Assembly (NCBI RefSeq): GCF_014400405.1
Contig: NZ_CP060496.1
Span: 496,001 to 560,000, forward strand
Source of the DNA: Brachybacterium sp. Z12
GTDB taxonomy: Bacteria; Actinomycetota; Actinomycetes; Actinomycetales; Dermabacteraceae
Length of the DNA stretch: 64,000 bases
Direction: 5' to 3'
In this document: piece after piece, positions 48,391 to 57,630 of the stretch
Layout of the letters: every line of letters starts with the position of its first letter
How positions within the stretch are numbered: the first letter of the stretch is position 1
Position numbers and translations under genes: made by a program
The notes under the pieces: model-generated
Told to the model about the DNA's origin: nothing
The model's input: only the letters and a program-made list of their open reading frames with translations
The model's database searches: none

Positions 48391-49493
48391 CGTGAGGCCT
48401 TTCGGATCAGGACCAGCAGGAAGGGGCGCCGACGACCGCGGTGATCACGCCGATCGGCAGCTCGCGCGGCACCATCACCATCCGGGCGAGGACGTCAGCC
48501 CAGATCAGGAGGCTCGCGCCCAGCAGGGCGCTGGCCGGGATCACCATCCGGTGCCGGGCACCGACCAGGCGTCGCGCGAAGTGCGGGACCACCAGCCCCA
48601 CGAAGCCGATCGCCCCGGCGCCGGCGACCGCTGCAGCCGTGCACAGCGAGACCACCACCAGCAGGGCGATCCGGGCACGGTCGGGGGAGATGCCCAGGCT
48701 GTGCGCGGTGCTGTCCCCCGCGGCGAGCGCATCGAGCACCGGCGCTCCCGCCGCGAGCACCAGGGTGCCGAGGAGCGCGGCCCCGAGCGCGATCGCGAGG
48801 AAGGCGTTCCACTGTCCGAGCGAGAGCGAGCCGAGCATCCAGAACATCACCGAGCGGGACCCTTCTGCGGAGTCCGAAGAGAAGATCAGCAGGCTGGTCA
48901 CGGCCGAGAGGGCGTAGCCGACCGCCACCCCGGACAGCAGCAGCCGCAGCGAGGTGACCCTGCCGTGGGCCCGGGCGATCATGAACACCGCGAGCGCCGC
49001 CCCGAGGGCCCCCACGAAGGCCAGCACCGACTGTGCGTACTCGCCCATCGCCGCGCCCACGCCGAACAGGATCGCCGCCGCGGCTCCGGTGGAGGCGCGC
49101 GCCGGAGACCCCCAGGATGTAGGGGTCAGCGAGCAGGTTGCGCACCATGGCCTGCAGCGTCGCACCGCTGATCGCGAGGCAGGCGCCGACGGCCGCGCCC
49201 ATCAGCACCCGTGGCAGGCGCACCTGCCACACGATCGACTCCGTCGAGGGCTCCCATGTCACGGGCAGGGGCAGGCCGAGGCGGTGCCCGACCACCTGCG
49301 CGGTGGTGAGCGGGGAGATCTGCACCGGACCGATGCCCAGGCAGATCAGCAGGCTCAGCAGTGCGGCGACCGCGAGCCCTGCCAGGATCAGGGCGGAGCG
49401 GCGGGTGCGGGAGCGCATGCCCAGCACGTCGGCTGGATGCGGCGGAGGGAGAGCGGAGGCTGCCTGCCGGGCCGGGAGGCGCGTGAGCGCCAT
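48387..49493 (-). CDS. FecCD-type ABC transporter permease (two frame breaks)
   Basis: About 365 residues and ten helices. BtuC/FhuB features: [43 protein letters not shown] (restored) and GAGAIGFVGLVVPHFARRLVGARHRMVIPASALLGA. The frame breaks near 49100, and near 48425, where the continuation PFLLVLIRKASR ends in a TGA overlapping the binding-protein start. AGGAGGAGG precedes the ATG. First gene of the transporter operon, downstream of an ArsR regulator and a 28-bp inverted repeat. Confidence 0.85.
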
Positions 49494-49517
49494 GGCGCCT
49501 CCTCCTCGCACGCGGTC

Positions 49518-49545
49518 GAATACTTGAACGAATATACAAGTCTTC
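49518..49545. promoter_or_regulatory. Inverted repeat upstream of the FecCD operon, ArsR operator candidate
   Basis: GAATACTTG (49518-49526) and CAAGTCTTC (49537-49545) pair at 8 of 9 positions around a 10-base spacer, ending 25 bp upstream of the permease start. The AT-rich centre on the minus strand contains TATATT, a likely -10 element, so bound repressor would block the promoter. Confidence 0.55.
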
Positions 49546-49605
49546 GCCGGAGGGGCTCTGTCCGATGCCGCGGATTGTCGACCGCTCGGCGCTGGCCGGA
49601 GGAGG

Positions 49606-50028
49606 TCAGGGGTGGGAGTGCTCGCTGCTGCCGGGAGTCTCGGGGAAGTGGTGGACGCCGGGCAGGTGATCGGAGCCGAGGGCGTGCAGGATCTCGTGGG
49701 CGAGCGCGTCGGCCAGCTCGTAGCGCACCTCGCGCCCGGAGCGCTGCGCCCGCACCCACCCCTCCTCACGCAGCAGGGCGAGCGCATGGGAGGTGGTCGA
49801 CTCGTGCGCCTCGATCGCACGGGCCAGGTCAGAGCTGCGCACCCCGGGATGGGCGTGGAGGCAGAACAGGATCTGCAGCCGGCGCGGGTCCGCGAGCAGC
49901 GCCATCCGACACGCGATCTCCTCCACCCCATCGGTCTGCGCGAGCAGCTCTCTCAGCTCGGCGACCAGCGCCTCGTCGGGGACCTGTTCGGCGGAGGCGC
50001 GCACGTGCAGGGGCCGGGATCGATCCAT
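49606..50028 (-). CDS. ArsR/SmtB family regulator
   Basis: 140 residues. Winged helix: MALLADPRRLQILFCLHAHPGVRSSDLARAIEAHESTTSHALALLREEGWVRAQRSGREVRYEL. The C-terminus is histidine-rich (SDHLPGVHHFPETPGSSEHSHP) and, with the Cys/His of LFCLHAH, suggests metal binding, probably Zn, Fe or Co. It lies upstream of and codirectional with the FecCD-type transporter; the operator-like repeat between them fits metal-dependent control of uptake. The sensed metal is not determined by the sequence. Confidence 0.85.
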   Translation of the reverse strand: MDRSRPLHVRASAEQVPDEALVAELRELLAQTDGVEEIACRMALLADPRRLQILFCLHAHPGVRSSDLARAIEAHESTTSHALALLREEGWVRAQRSGREVRYELADALAHEILHALGSDHLPGVHHFPETPGSSEHSHP

Positions 50029-50155
50029 GGGGACACCGTAGCCGGGAGTAGCCGGGACCTTTCTCCACCCCGTCCGAGGGCCGACCCCGGGGCTACGAGG
50101 GTGTTCCCTGCGACGGTAGTCTCGATGCCCGCCTCAGCTCCGCCTCAGCCCCGCC

Positions 50156-50916
50156 TCAGCTCCGCAGGTGCGATGCCCCGTTGAGGTCGAGGATCGTGCC
50201 CGAGGCCCACTGCGCGGCCGGAGAGGTGAGGTAGAGGATCGCGGCGGCGACCTCGTCGGCCGTCCCCACCCGCCCGAAGGGGCTCTGGGAGCGCAGGGCG
50301 ACCCCGCCCGCACCCTCGAGCTTCAGCTGCTGGCGCTCGGTGCTGATGAAGCCCGGGGCGACCGAGGCGACGGCGATCCCGTGCGGGGCGAGCGCGATCG
50401 CGAGGGACTGGCCCAGGGCGTGCAGCCCGGCCTTCGCGGCGGCGTAGGCGGGGGCATCGGGCTCCCCGCGGAAGGCGCCCCGGGAGCCGACGTTCACGAT
50501 CACCCCGGGGCCTCCCGTGCGATCAGGGAGCGGGCGACCAGGTAGGAGAGGTTCGCGGGGGCGGTGAGGTCGAGGTCGATCATCCGGGTGAAACGCTGCT
50601 GCCAGGTGGCGTAGTCGGTGGAGGCCACCGGGTGGTCGGTCTCCTCGCCGGGGGCGATGCCGGCATTGTTGACCAGCATGTCGATCTGCCCCAGCGCATC
50701 CTCGGCCTCCTGGACCACCCGCTGTGCGCTCGCCGGATCGGAGAGGTCCCCGCCCACCAGCACGTGGCCGTCACCGTGCAGCAGAGACAGGGTCTCCTCC
50801 GCAGCGTCCCGATGTGTCCCGTAGTGCACGGCGAGCTGCTCGCCGCGCTCGCTCAGCGCGATCGCGGTGGCGCGGCCGATCCCGCGGGAGGCTCCTGTGA
50901 CCAGTGCGCGTCTCAT
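50156..50916 (-). CDS. Short-chain dehydrogenase/reductase (one frame break)
   Basis: About 252 residues. NAD(P)-binding TGASRGIGRATAIALSERG, MLVNNAGIAPG, catalytic Tyr/Lys in PAYAAAKAGLHALGQ, and the C-terminal WASGTILDLNGASHLRS. It resembles 3-oxoacyl-ACP reductase-like SDRs. The frame breaks near 50505 in a C/G-rich run (between IAREA and VIVNVGSRGAF). The substrate is unknown; the gene lies between the metal operon and carotenoid operon without clear links. Confidence 0.82.
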
Positions 50917-51004
50917 CTCGGCTCCTGTTCTCGCGGCGGTGCCCCGCGGCAGAGGGGCACGAGGCCATCATCGACCATCCCGGGCCTCCTGCGGCTTCCC
51001 GGAT

Positions 51005-51889
51005 TCAGGAGGTCAGTGCGATCCAGATCAGCAGCTGGGTGAGCAGGAACCCCGTGACCAGGTTCAGCCACAGGAAGCGGCGCCAGCCCCGGTTCGCCTC
51101 CTCGGCCCGCGTATCGGGCAGCGAGCGGAACGGCCAGGTGCTGAGGAGATAGGGGATCACGAGCAGCCCGGCCAGCAGCGCCGGCCATCCGGCCAGCAGC
51201 ATCACCAGCCCCGCCGCGGCGTACAGCCCGATCGAGAGCCGCACCGTCGCCGCCGCCCCGATCACGGTGGCGATCGAACCGATCCCCGCCGCCCGATCGG
51301 GCTGGACGTCCTGGACCGCGCCGAAGGCGTGCGAGGCCATTCCCCACAGGAAGAACGCCACCAGGCACGCCGACGCGGTGAGCCCCACGGGTGCTCCGGT
51401 CAGCGCGAGCCCGAAGGCCGCGGGCCCCATGAAGTGGGTGGAGGAGGTGATCGAGTCCGCCACCGGCCGTTCCTTCAGCCGCAGCCCTGGCGCGGAATAG
51501 CCCACCACCGCGGCCAGCACGAGCACCAGCACCAGCGCGGAGACCAGCCCGCCCCAGGCGAGCAGCGCGATGGCGAACGGCAGCGTGAGCAGACCCGCGG
51601 ACCACAGCGTCACGCCGTGCCAGCGGCGATCCAACACGATCCCCTCGACACCGCCCTTGCGCGGGTTGCGCAGGTCTGATTCGTGATCGAAGACGTCGTT
51701 CACGCCGTACATGAGCAGGTTGTAGGGCACCAGGAAGAACAGCGTGCCGACCACCAGCGGAGCGTCGACCCCACCGCCGGCCAGAAGATATGCGGCGGCG
51801 AAGGGATAAGCGGTGTTGATCCAGCTCAACGGGCGCGAGGAGGCCAGCAGCTGACGCACCGCCCCGGGCGCGGACGCCACCGCGCTCAT
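51005..51889 (-). CDS. crtEb: Lycopene elongase (UbiA family prenyltransferase)
   Basis: 294 residues, about eight helices. UbiA motifs: NDVFDHESD as first Asp-rich prenyl-diphosphate site, and DVQPDRAAGIGS as the second. In C50 carotenoid pathways CrtEb adds dimethylallyl units to both ends of lycopene to give flavuxanthin. The ATG at 51889 overlaps the crtYf stop by 4 bp. Last gene of the crt operon. The assignment rests on the UbiA motifs plus its position beside crtYe/crtYf. Confidence 0.88.
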   Translation of the reverse strand: MSAVASAPGAVRQLLASSRPLSWINTAYPFAAAYLLAGGGVDAPLVVGTLFFLVPYNLLMYGVNDVFDHESDLRNPRKGGVEGIVLDRRWHGVTLWSAGLLTLPFAIALLAWGGLVSALVLVLVLAAVVGYSAPGLRLKERPVADSITSSTHFMGPAAFGLALTGAPVGLTASACLVAFFLWGMASHAFGAVQDVQPDRAAGIGSIATVIGAAATVRLSIGLYAAAGLVMLLAGWPALLAGLLVIPYLLSTWPFRSLPDTRAEEANRGWRRFLWLNLVTGFLLTQLLIWIALTS

Positions 51890-52194
51890 CGTTCCCGCTC
51901 AGTGGTCAGCAGCAGCCACAGCGAGGGCAGCAGCAGCCCGGCCGCGAGCGGCCAGGCGAGGTCCTCCACCGGCGCCAGGCCGATCCGCCAGCCCAGCAGC
52001 AGCGACTCCTCGAAGCGGAACAGATCCACCGCGATCATCAGCGAATCGAACACGACGGTCATCACCAGCAATGCCGCGATAGTCGCACCGGTGACGGCCC
52101 ACCAGCGGCGGCCCGGGCGGTGCAGAACCACCGCGAGGGCGGTGATCAGCAAGGGGCCGATCAGGAACAGGCCGGCGAGAGCCGCGTAGCTCAT
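51886..52194 (-). CDS. crtYf: C50 carotenoid epsilon-cyclase subunit
   Basis: 102 residues, three transmembrane helices. It has the lycopene-cyclase-domain features VVFDSLMIAVDLFRFEESLLLGWRIGLAPVEDLAWPLAAGL, with the conserved acidic PxEDL segment. Heterodimerises with CrtYe to cyclise the C50 linear carotenoid. Overlaps both neighbours by 4 bp. The subunit letter (e/f versus g/h) depends on ring type, which the sequence does not reveal to me. Confidence 0.88.
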   Translation of the reverse strand: MSYAALAGLFLIGPLLITALAVVLHRPGRRWWAVTGATIAALLVMTVVFDSLMIAVDLFRFEESLLLGWRIGLAPVEDLAWPLAAGLLLPSLWLLLTTERER

Positions 52195-52571
52195 CGCTCC
52201 TCCTCGTCGCTCGGATGCGGCAGGGCCGACGGGGCCGACGCGGCGGCGCGGCCGCTCACCCGTCGGCCCAGCGTCGCCACGAGCCCCCACAGCACCAGGG
52301 TCAAGTAGCACAGGAAGGTGATGAACACGAGCTCCTCGAGCGGCAGCTCGGGGGCGAGCAGGATGCCGGTCATCAGCGCGCTGGTCCCCATCCCGTAGTG
52401 GCCGGCCGCGATCGCGGCGAGGTCCCACAGCAGGAAATAGCCGATGCCGAGGGCCACCACCAGCAGCGTGCGGCGCGGCGCCCGCCACAGCGCCAGGCCG
52501 AAGCGCCGATCCAGCAGTCCCATGCAGAACGTCGGGATCAGCAGAGCGAACAGGTACACCAGCGAGCTCAT
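52191..52571 (-). CDS. crtYe: C50 carotenoid epsilon-cyclase subunit
   Basis: 126 residues, three helices with a polar C-terminal tail. The lycopene cyclase domain signature is WDLAAIAAGHYGMGTSALMTGILLAPELPLEELVFITFLCY, with PxEEL facing the membrane. Partner of CrtYf. Overlaps crtI and crtYf by 4 bp each, so the subunits are made in equal amounts. Confidence 0.88.
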   Translation of the reverse strand: MSSLVYLFALLIPTFCMGLLDRRFGLALWRAPRRTLLVVALGIGYFLLWDLAAIAAGHYGMGTSALMTGILLAPELPLEELVFITFLCYLTLVLWGLVATLGRRVSGRAAASAPSALPHPSDEEER

Positions 52572-54172
52572 ACCACCACCCCTGCCGCGGGCTCCGGTTC
52601 GGGCAGCGGGGAAGCCGAGCGGTCGCCCCGCAGCCGCTTGGCGACCAGCTCCGCGCTGATCAGGCACATCGGCAGCCCGATCCCCGGGATCGTGCTGGAT
52701 CCCGCGTACAGCAGGGAGTCGACCTTCTTCGAGGCGTTGCCGGCACGGAAGAAGGCGCTCTGGCGCAACGTATGCGCGGGGCCCAGCATGCTGCCCTGCC
52801 ATGCCCCGAGATCCTCGGCGAAGTCGGTGGGGCCGACGGTGCGGCGCAGCACGATCCGCTCCGCCAGGTCCGGCACCCCGGCCTGTTCGGCCAGCATCGC
52901 GATCGCCTCGTCGGCCACCCGCTCCACCGAGGCGCTGCCGGCGCCGTCCATGCCGCCGCGGCCGAGCCCCGGATCCGCAGGGACGGGCACCAGCACGAAG
53001 AGGTTCTCGTGCCCGCCCGGTGCGACAGACGGATCGGTGGCAGAGGGGCGGCACACGTACGTCGAGGCGGGGGAGGGCACCCGGCCCTCGCGCAGGGCGG
53101 AGAAGTTCTCGTGCCAGTCACGGGTGAACAGCAGGGTGTGATGCGCCAGCTGCGGCAGCTCGCCCTCCACCCCGAGCATCACCAGCACCGCTCCGGGACC
53201 GGCGGCGCGACGCTGCCACCAGGAGCCCGGGAAGGTCTGCAGGTGGCGGGGCAGCAGGGTGGTCTCCACCCGGTGCAGGTCGGCGGTGGCGACCACCACG
53301 TCGGCGTGCAGCGTGCGCGGGGCGCCGTCGGGCCCCTGGACCTCGACACCCCTCGCACGCGGCCGGCGCCGACGGGCAGAGTGCGCGGCGTCCTCGGTGG
53401 TGAGGATCCGGGTGGCGCGGGTGGAGGTGTGCATGCGCACGCCCGCCTGCACGGCGAGGGCGGTGATCGCCTCGATCAGACGGGTGAAGCCGCCCATCGG
53501 GTACTGCACCCCGCCGGTCAGGTCGAGCGCGCTCATCAGGTGGTACATGCTCGGCGTGCGATCCGGCGAGGAGCCCAGGAACACGGCGGGATAGCCGAGC
53601 ACCTGCCGCAGCCGCGGATCCTGGAAGCGGCGCGCGACGAAGCGTTCGAGCGGCTCGGCGAGCAGCTGCAGCAGCCGCGGCGCCTGCAGTGCGACGCGCG
53701 GTGAGAGGAAGGGCCGCAGCGAGGTGAAGGACGTGTACAGGAACCGCTCGAGGGCCACGTCATAGGTGCGAGCGGCGGAGTCGAGGTGCTTGCTCAGCTG
53801 CAGCCCCGCACCCGGTTCGATCCGCTCGAAGGCGTCGGCATTGCGGGCTGCGGAGGCGCGGATGTCCAGCGGATCCCGGTGTCCCTCGAAGAACACCCGG
53901 TAGCCGGGGTCGAGCTGCTGCAGGTCGAGCTGCTCGGCGGAGGAGGTCCCCAGCAGGCGGAAGAAGTGGTCGAACACCTCGGGCATCAGATACCAGGAGG
54001 GGCCGGTGTCGAAGCGGAAGCCGTCCTGCTCCCAGGAGCCGGCGCGTCCGCCGAGCACCTCGCGAGCCTCCACGAGATCCACCACGAACCCGTCACGGGC
54101 CAGCAGCGCCGCGGTCGCGAGCCCGGAGATCCCGCCGCCGATCACCACGGCGGTGCGGGCGCGGCCGCTCAT
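52568..54172 (-). CDS. crtI: Phytoene desaturase
   Basis: 534 residues, intact. N-terminal FAD-binding AVVIGGGISGLATAALLARDGFVVDLVEAREVLGGRAGSW; GFRFDTGPSWYLMPEVFDHFF; C-terminal LLYAGSSTIPGIGLPMCLISAELVAKRL, the bacterial-type phytoene dehydrogenase signature. Converts phytoene to lycopene in four desaturations. Overlaps crtB and crtYe by 4 bp. A low-complexity Arg-rich loop (SARRRRPRARG) near residue 270 is an actinobacterial feature. Confidence 0.95.
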   Translation of the reverse strand: MSGRARTAVVIGGGISGLATAALLARDGFVVDLVEAREVLGGRAGSWEQDGFRFDTGPSWYLMPEVFDHFFRLLGTSSAEQLDLQQLDPGYRVFFEGHRDPLDIRASAARNADAFERIEPGAGLQLSKHLDSAARTYDVALERFLYTSFTSLRPFLSPRVALQAPRLLQLLAEPLERFVARRFQDPRLRQVLGYPAVFLGSSPDRTPSMYHLMSALDLTGGVQYPMGGFTRLIEAITALAVQAGVRMHTSTRATRILTTEDAAHSARRRRPRARGVEVQGPDGAPRTLHADVVVATADLHRVETTLLPRHLQTFPGSWWQRRAAGPGAVLVMLGVEGELPQLAHHTLLFTRDWHENFSALREGRVPSPASTYVCRPSATDPSVAPGGHENLFVLVPVPADPGLGRGGMDGAGSASVERVADEAIAMLAEQAGVPDLAERIVLRRTVGPTDFAEDLGAWQGSMLGPAHTLRQSAFFRAGNASKKVDSLLYAGSSTIPGIGLPMCLISAELVAKRLRGDRSASPLPEPEPAAGVVV

Positions 54173-55050
54173 GCCCGGCCCCCGATCATGACCCGCGCGA
54201 GGATCCGGGCTTTCTGATGGTCCGGCACCCGCACCCGGGCGCGACGGATCTGCGCGGCGGGGGTTGCCCGCAGGCGCTGGGAGAGCGCGCGGTAGAAGGC
54301 GTGCGCGGCGGCGACCGCGCGACGGCTGGAGGGCGGCAGCTGCGGGATCGCGGTGGCGGCCAGGCCGAGCTCGGCGTCGATCTCATCGAGCAGCCGGTCC
54401 CGCTCACCGTCGCCGAAGTCCTCCGGATCCAGGCCGGGGAAGTAGCTGCGACCCAGCTGGTCGTGGTCCTCGGCCAGATCGCGCAGGAAGTTGACCTTCT
54501 GGAAGGCGGAGCCGAGGCTCTGGGCCGGCACGCGCAGCCGTGCATATGCGGCCTGGTCCCCGCCCACGAAGACGCGCAGGCACATCAGCCCCACCACCTC
54601 TGCCGAGCCGTGCACGTACTGCGCCAGGCTCGCCGGGTCGTGCTCGCTCACCTCGAGGTCCGCCCGCATCGAGGCGAAGAACGGGGCGATCAGCTCCTGG
54701 TCGATGCCGTGGCGGCGGGCGGCGACGGCGAAGGCATGCACCACCAGGTTCGCGCTGCGGCCCCGGTCGACGGCCTGTGCGGTCTCCCTCTCGAGCTCGT
54801 CCAGCAGCTGCCGGCGTGCGTCGGCCCCGAGGCTCAGGGCCGGGTCGTCCACGATCTCGTCGGCGATCCGCACCAGGGCGTAGAGGCTGCGCACATGGGT
54901 GCGCACCGGCTCGTGCAGCAGCCGCGAGGCCCAGCCGAAGGAGGTCGAGTACTCTTCGATCACGGTGGCGGCGCTGCGCTGGGCCGCACGGTCATAGCGT
55001 GATCCGGCGGGCTCGACGCGGCGAGGTCCGCGGTGGCGCAGGGAGCTCAT
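54169..55050 (-). CDS. crtB: Phytoene synthase
   Basis: 293 residues. Squalene/phytoene synthase motifs: first Asp-rich LVRIADEIVDD and second KVNFLRDLAEDHDQLGR, with SFGWASRLLHEPVRTHVRSLYAL at the N-terminus. Condenses two GGPP molecules to phytoene. The ATG at 55050 overlaps the tspO-like stop by 4 bp; the frame stays open far upstream but that part is an antisense-type shadow. Confidence 0.95.
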   Translation of the reverse strand: MSSLRHRGPRRVEPAGSRYDRAAQRSAATVIEEYSTSFGWASRLLHEPVRTHVRSLYALVRIADEIVDDPALSLGADARRQLLDELERETAQAVDRGRSANLVVHAFAVAARRHGIDQELIAPFFASMRADLEVSEHDPASLAQYVHGSAEVVGLMCLRVFVGGDQAAYARLRVPAQSLGSAFQKVNFLRDLAEDHDQLGRSYFPGLDPEDFGDGERDRLLDEIDAELGLAATAIPQLPPSSRRAVAAAHAFYRALSQRLRATPAAQIRRARVRVPDHQKARILARVMIGGRA

Positions 55051-55853
55051 CGCGCAGTGGCTCCCGCCGGGCGCCGCACCAGCTGGGCGATCGCGGAGAC
55101 CGCGATCAGCAGCGCGGCGAGACCGGCGGCGATCGCGACGGTGGGGGAGTCGGGGCCGTCGGTCATGCGGCCGACGGCGATCCACACCAGTCCCCAGATC
55201 ATCGCCAGCGGTGCCGCCACCGGGCGCCGCCCGTACACCGTCAGGCCCACCCCCACGAGCACCACGACGGCGAGCACCACCACCGCGAGGACGTCCGGTG
55301 CGCCGAAGCCGGTGAAGCCGGCGCCCTTCAGCGCAGCGGCGATGTTCGCACAGGTCGCGACGCTGACCCAGCCGAGGTACAGCCCGAAGGTGCCATCCAC
55401 GGCGAGACGCTCGAGGATCCCGCGGGGCGGGCGCGCGGCGAGGCGGCGGAAGATATCGGCGAGGACGGCGAGCAGCACGGCGATCACCGGGATGCTCAGC
55501 CACACCAGCCCAGCCTGGATGCTGAGGATCCACGCCGCGTTCAGCAGCAGGGAGGCGATCGCGTGACCGGCGATGCGGCGCTCGTCCCGCGGATCCCACC
55601 ACTGCCACAGCGTGTAGGCGCCCAGCCCGACGTAGATCAGTGTCCAGAGGGAGAAGGCGGGGCCGGCCGGGGCGAGATGGGTGGCGTCGGAGGCGAGGAG
55701 CCCGCCGGCGGCCTCGGAGATCTCCTCCCCGCCGAGCGCGCCGACGCCGATCGCGGAGCCGAGCATCGCCAGCAGGAAGCTCACGGTGACCGCGAGGCGG
55801 CGCAGCAGGGGGCTGCGCGGCGTCGTGGTGGGACGGCTGGTGGCGTCGTTCAT
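55047..55853 (-). CDS. TspO/MBR-like tryptophan-rich membrane protein in the crt operon
   Basis: 268 residues, seven or eight helices, Trp-rich segments FSLWTLIYVGLGAYTLWQWWDPRDERRIAGHAIASLLLNAAWILSI and LYLGWVSVATCANI. These match TspO/MBR-related proteins, which bind tetrapyrroles and affect photosensing or oxidative stress; the protein is longer than classical TspO (~160 residues) and may be a distinct branch. Coupled to crtB by a 4-bp overlap and separated from crtE by 70 bp. Embedding in a carotenoid operon hints at a role in pigment regulation, export or membrane placement; unproven. Confidence 0.72.
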   Translation of the reverse strand: MNDATSRPTTTPRSPLLRRLAVTVSFLLAMLGSAIGVGALGGEEISEAAGGLLASDATHLAPAGPAFSLWTLIYVGLGAYTLWQWWDPRDERRIAGHAIASLLLNAAWILSIQAGLVWLSIPVIAVLLAVLADIFRRLAARPPRGILERLAVDGTFGLYLGWVSVATCANIAAALKGAGFTGFGAPDVLAVVVLAVVVLVGVGLTVYGRRPVAAPLAMIWGLVWIAVGRMTDGPDSPTVAIAAGLAALLIAVSAIAQLVRRPAGATAR

Positions 55854-55923
55854 GGGGAGTGCTCCGTTCCGTGCCCGGTGGGGGCCGAGGGGATCTGGGC
55901 GGGGGTGAGGACAGCCCAGCGGT

Positions 55924-57021
55924 TCATGCAGGCTGTCCGTTCCTGAGCGGTGCGGGCGCCCGGTGCAGGGCGTGCTCGGCGGCGCGGAGCACCTCGTCGG
56001 TCGCGGAGCGGATCTCGCGGGTCAGAGCGGGCGGCAGCCCATGGCGCGCGGCGGCGGCGTTCGCCTCGTCGAGGTGCCAGCGGGCGAGGTCCTCGGTCCA
56101 GGTGCGCGAGCCACACCGGGTGAGCAGGGAGCGGGCGTCGGCCGCGCCGACGGCGTCGAGGTCCGCCCGTCCCAGGAGCGGGTGCAGCTGCGCCCAGGAG
56201 TCGGTGGTCGCGGCGTGGGCGAGCATCGCGGTCCGCTTCCCCTCGCGGAGGTCTCCGAGCGCGCTCTTGCCGGTGCGCTGCTCGTCCCCGAAGACGCCAA
56301 GCAGGTCGTCGAACAGCTGGAAGCCGATTCCGAAGAGCACGCCGATCTCGTCGAGCGCGCAGAGCACCGGCTCTTCGGCGTCGGCGAGCAGGGCCGCGGC
56401 ATGGAGGGGCAGCTGGAAGGAGTACAGAGCGGTCTTCAGCTCGGCTACCGCGAGCACCTCACGCATCGGGGCGGAGCGTTCGAGGTCGAGCTGGAGCCGC
56501 ACGTCGGCGAGCTCACCGGCGACGGAGCCATGGATGGTGGTCTCCACCAGATCCAGGAGGGCATCGACCACCGGCGCGGGGGCTTCGCAGCGAGCGATCG
56601 CCCGCACGGCGCTCAGCATCCCGAGATCACCGGCCAGGATCCCCGCCGCCTCGCCGTAGCGGCGGGCACCTTCGGGCGAGGCGCCCCGCCGGCGGGCGCG
56701 GGCGGCGAGATCGCCGGGCAGGCTGGGCGCGCCGCGGCGCATCTGGTCCCCGTCGATGACGTCGTCCTGGATCACGAAGGCGGTGTGCAGCAGTTCGATC
56801 GCAGCGGCCACCTGGATCGCGGCTTCCGGGCGCTGGCCGCCGAGAGCGCGATGGGTCGAGAGCAGCAGTGCACGGAACCGCTTGCCGCCCGCGGAGGCCC
56901 GTCGGAGGGCGGACCACAGCTCCTGGTGGTCGTCGACGGGGAGCGTCCCGGGCAATGTGGCGCCCGCGGCGAGCAGGCCTTCCAGGGTGCCCTCGAGCGC
57001 GGGGAGATCAGCGGCGCTCAT
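55924..57021 (-). CDS. crtE: Geranylgeranyl diphosphate synthase
   Basis: 365 residues from ATG 57021. Polyprenyl synthase motifs: first Asp-rich DDVID (D86-D90) with the following RRGAPSLP, GKR upstream (AGGKRFRALL), and the second motif FQLFDDLLGVFGDEQRTGKSALGDLREGKRT. Makes GGPP for phytoene and elongation. Overlaps idi by 4 bp. Residues before the first motif contain AFVIQ, fitting C20 product length. Confidence 0.92.
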   Translation of the reverse strand: MSAADLPALEGTLEGLLAAGATLPGTLPVDDHQELWSALRRASAGGKRFRALLLSTHRALGGQRPEAAIQVAAAIELLHTAFVIQDDVIDGDQMRRGAPSLPGDLAARARRRGASPEGARRYGEAAGILAGDLGMLSAVRAIARCEAPAPVVDALLDLVETTIHGSVAGELADVRLQLDLERSAPMREVLAVAELKTALYSFQLPLHAAALLADAEEPVLCALDEIGVLFGIGFQLFDDLLGVFGDEQRTGKSALGDLREGKRTAMLAHAATTDSWAQLHPLLGRADLDAVGAADARSLLTRCGSRTWTEDLARWHLDEANAAAARHGLPPALTREIRSATDEVLRAAEHALHRAPAPLRNGQPA

Positions 57022-57599
57022 GAACTGCCACCGGAGGAGGGGCGCAGCAGTCCGTGCAGCGCCGGCAGCTGCGCGACCGCCCAGGGACTGAGCGTCCACG
57101 GTGACAGCTCCACGAGGGCGTGGAGCTCCTGGGGGTGGACCCAGCGCAGTTCCGCGACCTCGGCCGGATGGGGGCGGGGCTCCTCATCGGTCTCGGCGAC
57201 GAAGACGGGGCAGATCTCGTTCTCCACCACCCCGGAGGCATCCACGGCGCGATAGCGGAAGTCTGGGAGCGCCTCGCTGATCGAGTGGATGCCGATCCCC
57301 AGCTCGTGGCCGGCGTGGCGGGCCAGGGCCTGCTCCATCGATTCGCCCTGGCGGGGGTGGCCGCAGAAGGAGTTGGTCCATACCCCGGGCCAGGTGCGTT
57401 TGCTCAGCGCACGGCGGGTCAGCAGCACCTTGCCGTCCGCACGCATGAGGTGGCAGGAGAAGGCGAGGTGGAGAGGGGTGGTGGCTGTGTGGACCGTGGC
57501 GCGCGGAGCGAGCCCGCGCGCAGTGCCGTCTTCGTCCAGGAGGATCACGTGGTCCTGCGGGTCGGAGTTCGTCGGGGTGCTCGGTGGTGGTCTCACCAT
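57018..57599 (-). CDS. idi: Isopentenyl-diphosphate delta-isomerase, type 1
   Basis: 193 residues. Catalytic Cys C79 in WTNSFCGHPRQGE and the Glu in VVENEICPVF; Nudix-like fold with TWPGVW. Interconverts IPP and DMAPP, supplying both GGPP synthesis and the elongase. It is the first gene of the crt operon. On the minus strand TAACTA ends 13 bases before the ATG, suggesting a leaderless or very short leader transcript. Confidence 0.95.
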   Translation of the reverse strand: MVRPPPSTPTNSDPQDHVILLDEDGTARGLAPRATVHTATTPLHLAFSCHLMRADGKVLLTRRALSKRTWPGVWTNSFCGHPRQGESMEQALARHAGHELGIGIHSISEALPDFRYRAVDASGVVENEICPVFVAETDEEPRPHPAEVAELRWVHPQELHALVELSPWTLSPWAVAQLPALHGLLRPSSGGSS

Positions 57600-57611
57600 G
57601 ATCCCATCATC

Positions 57612-57630
57612 TAGTTAGCCTGGCTATCTA
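57612..57630. promoter_or_regulatory. MarR-type operator in the crt control region
   Basis: TAGTTAGCC-T-GGCTATCTA matches its own complement at 8 of 9 arm positions, sits between the divergent MarR and idi genes and overlaps the probable -10 elements of both. This layout is like the CrtR operator of corynebacteria. Confidence 0.65.
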
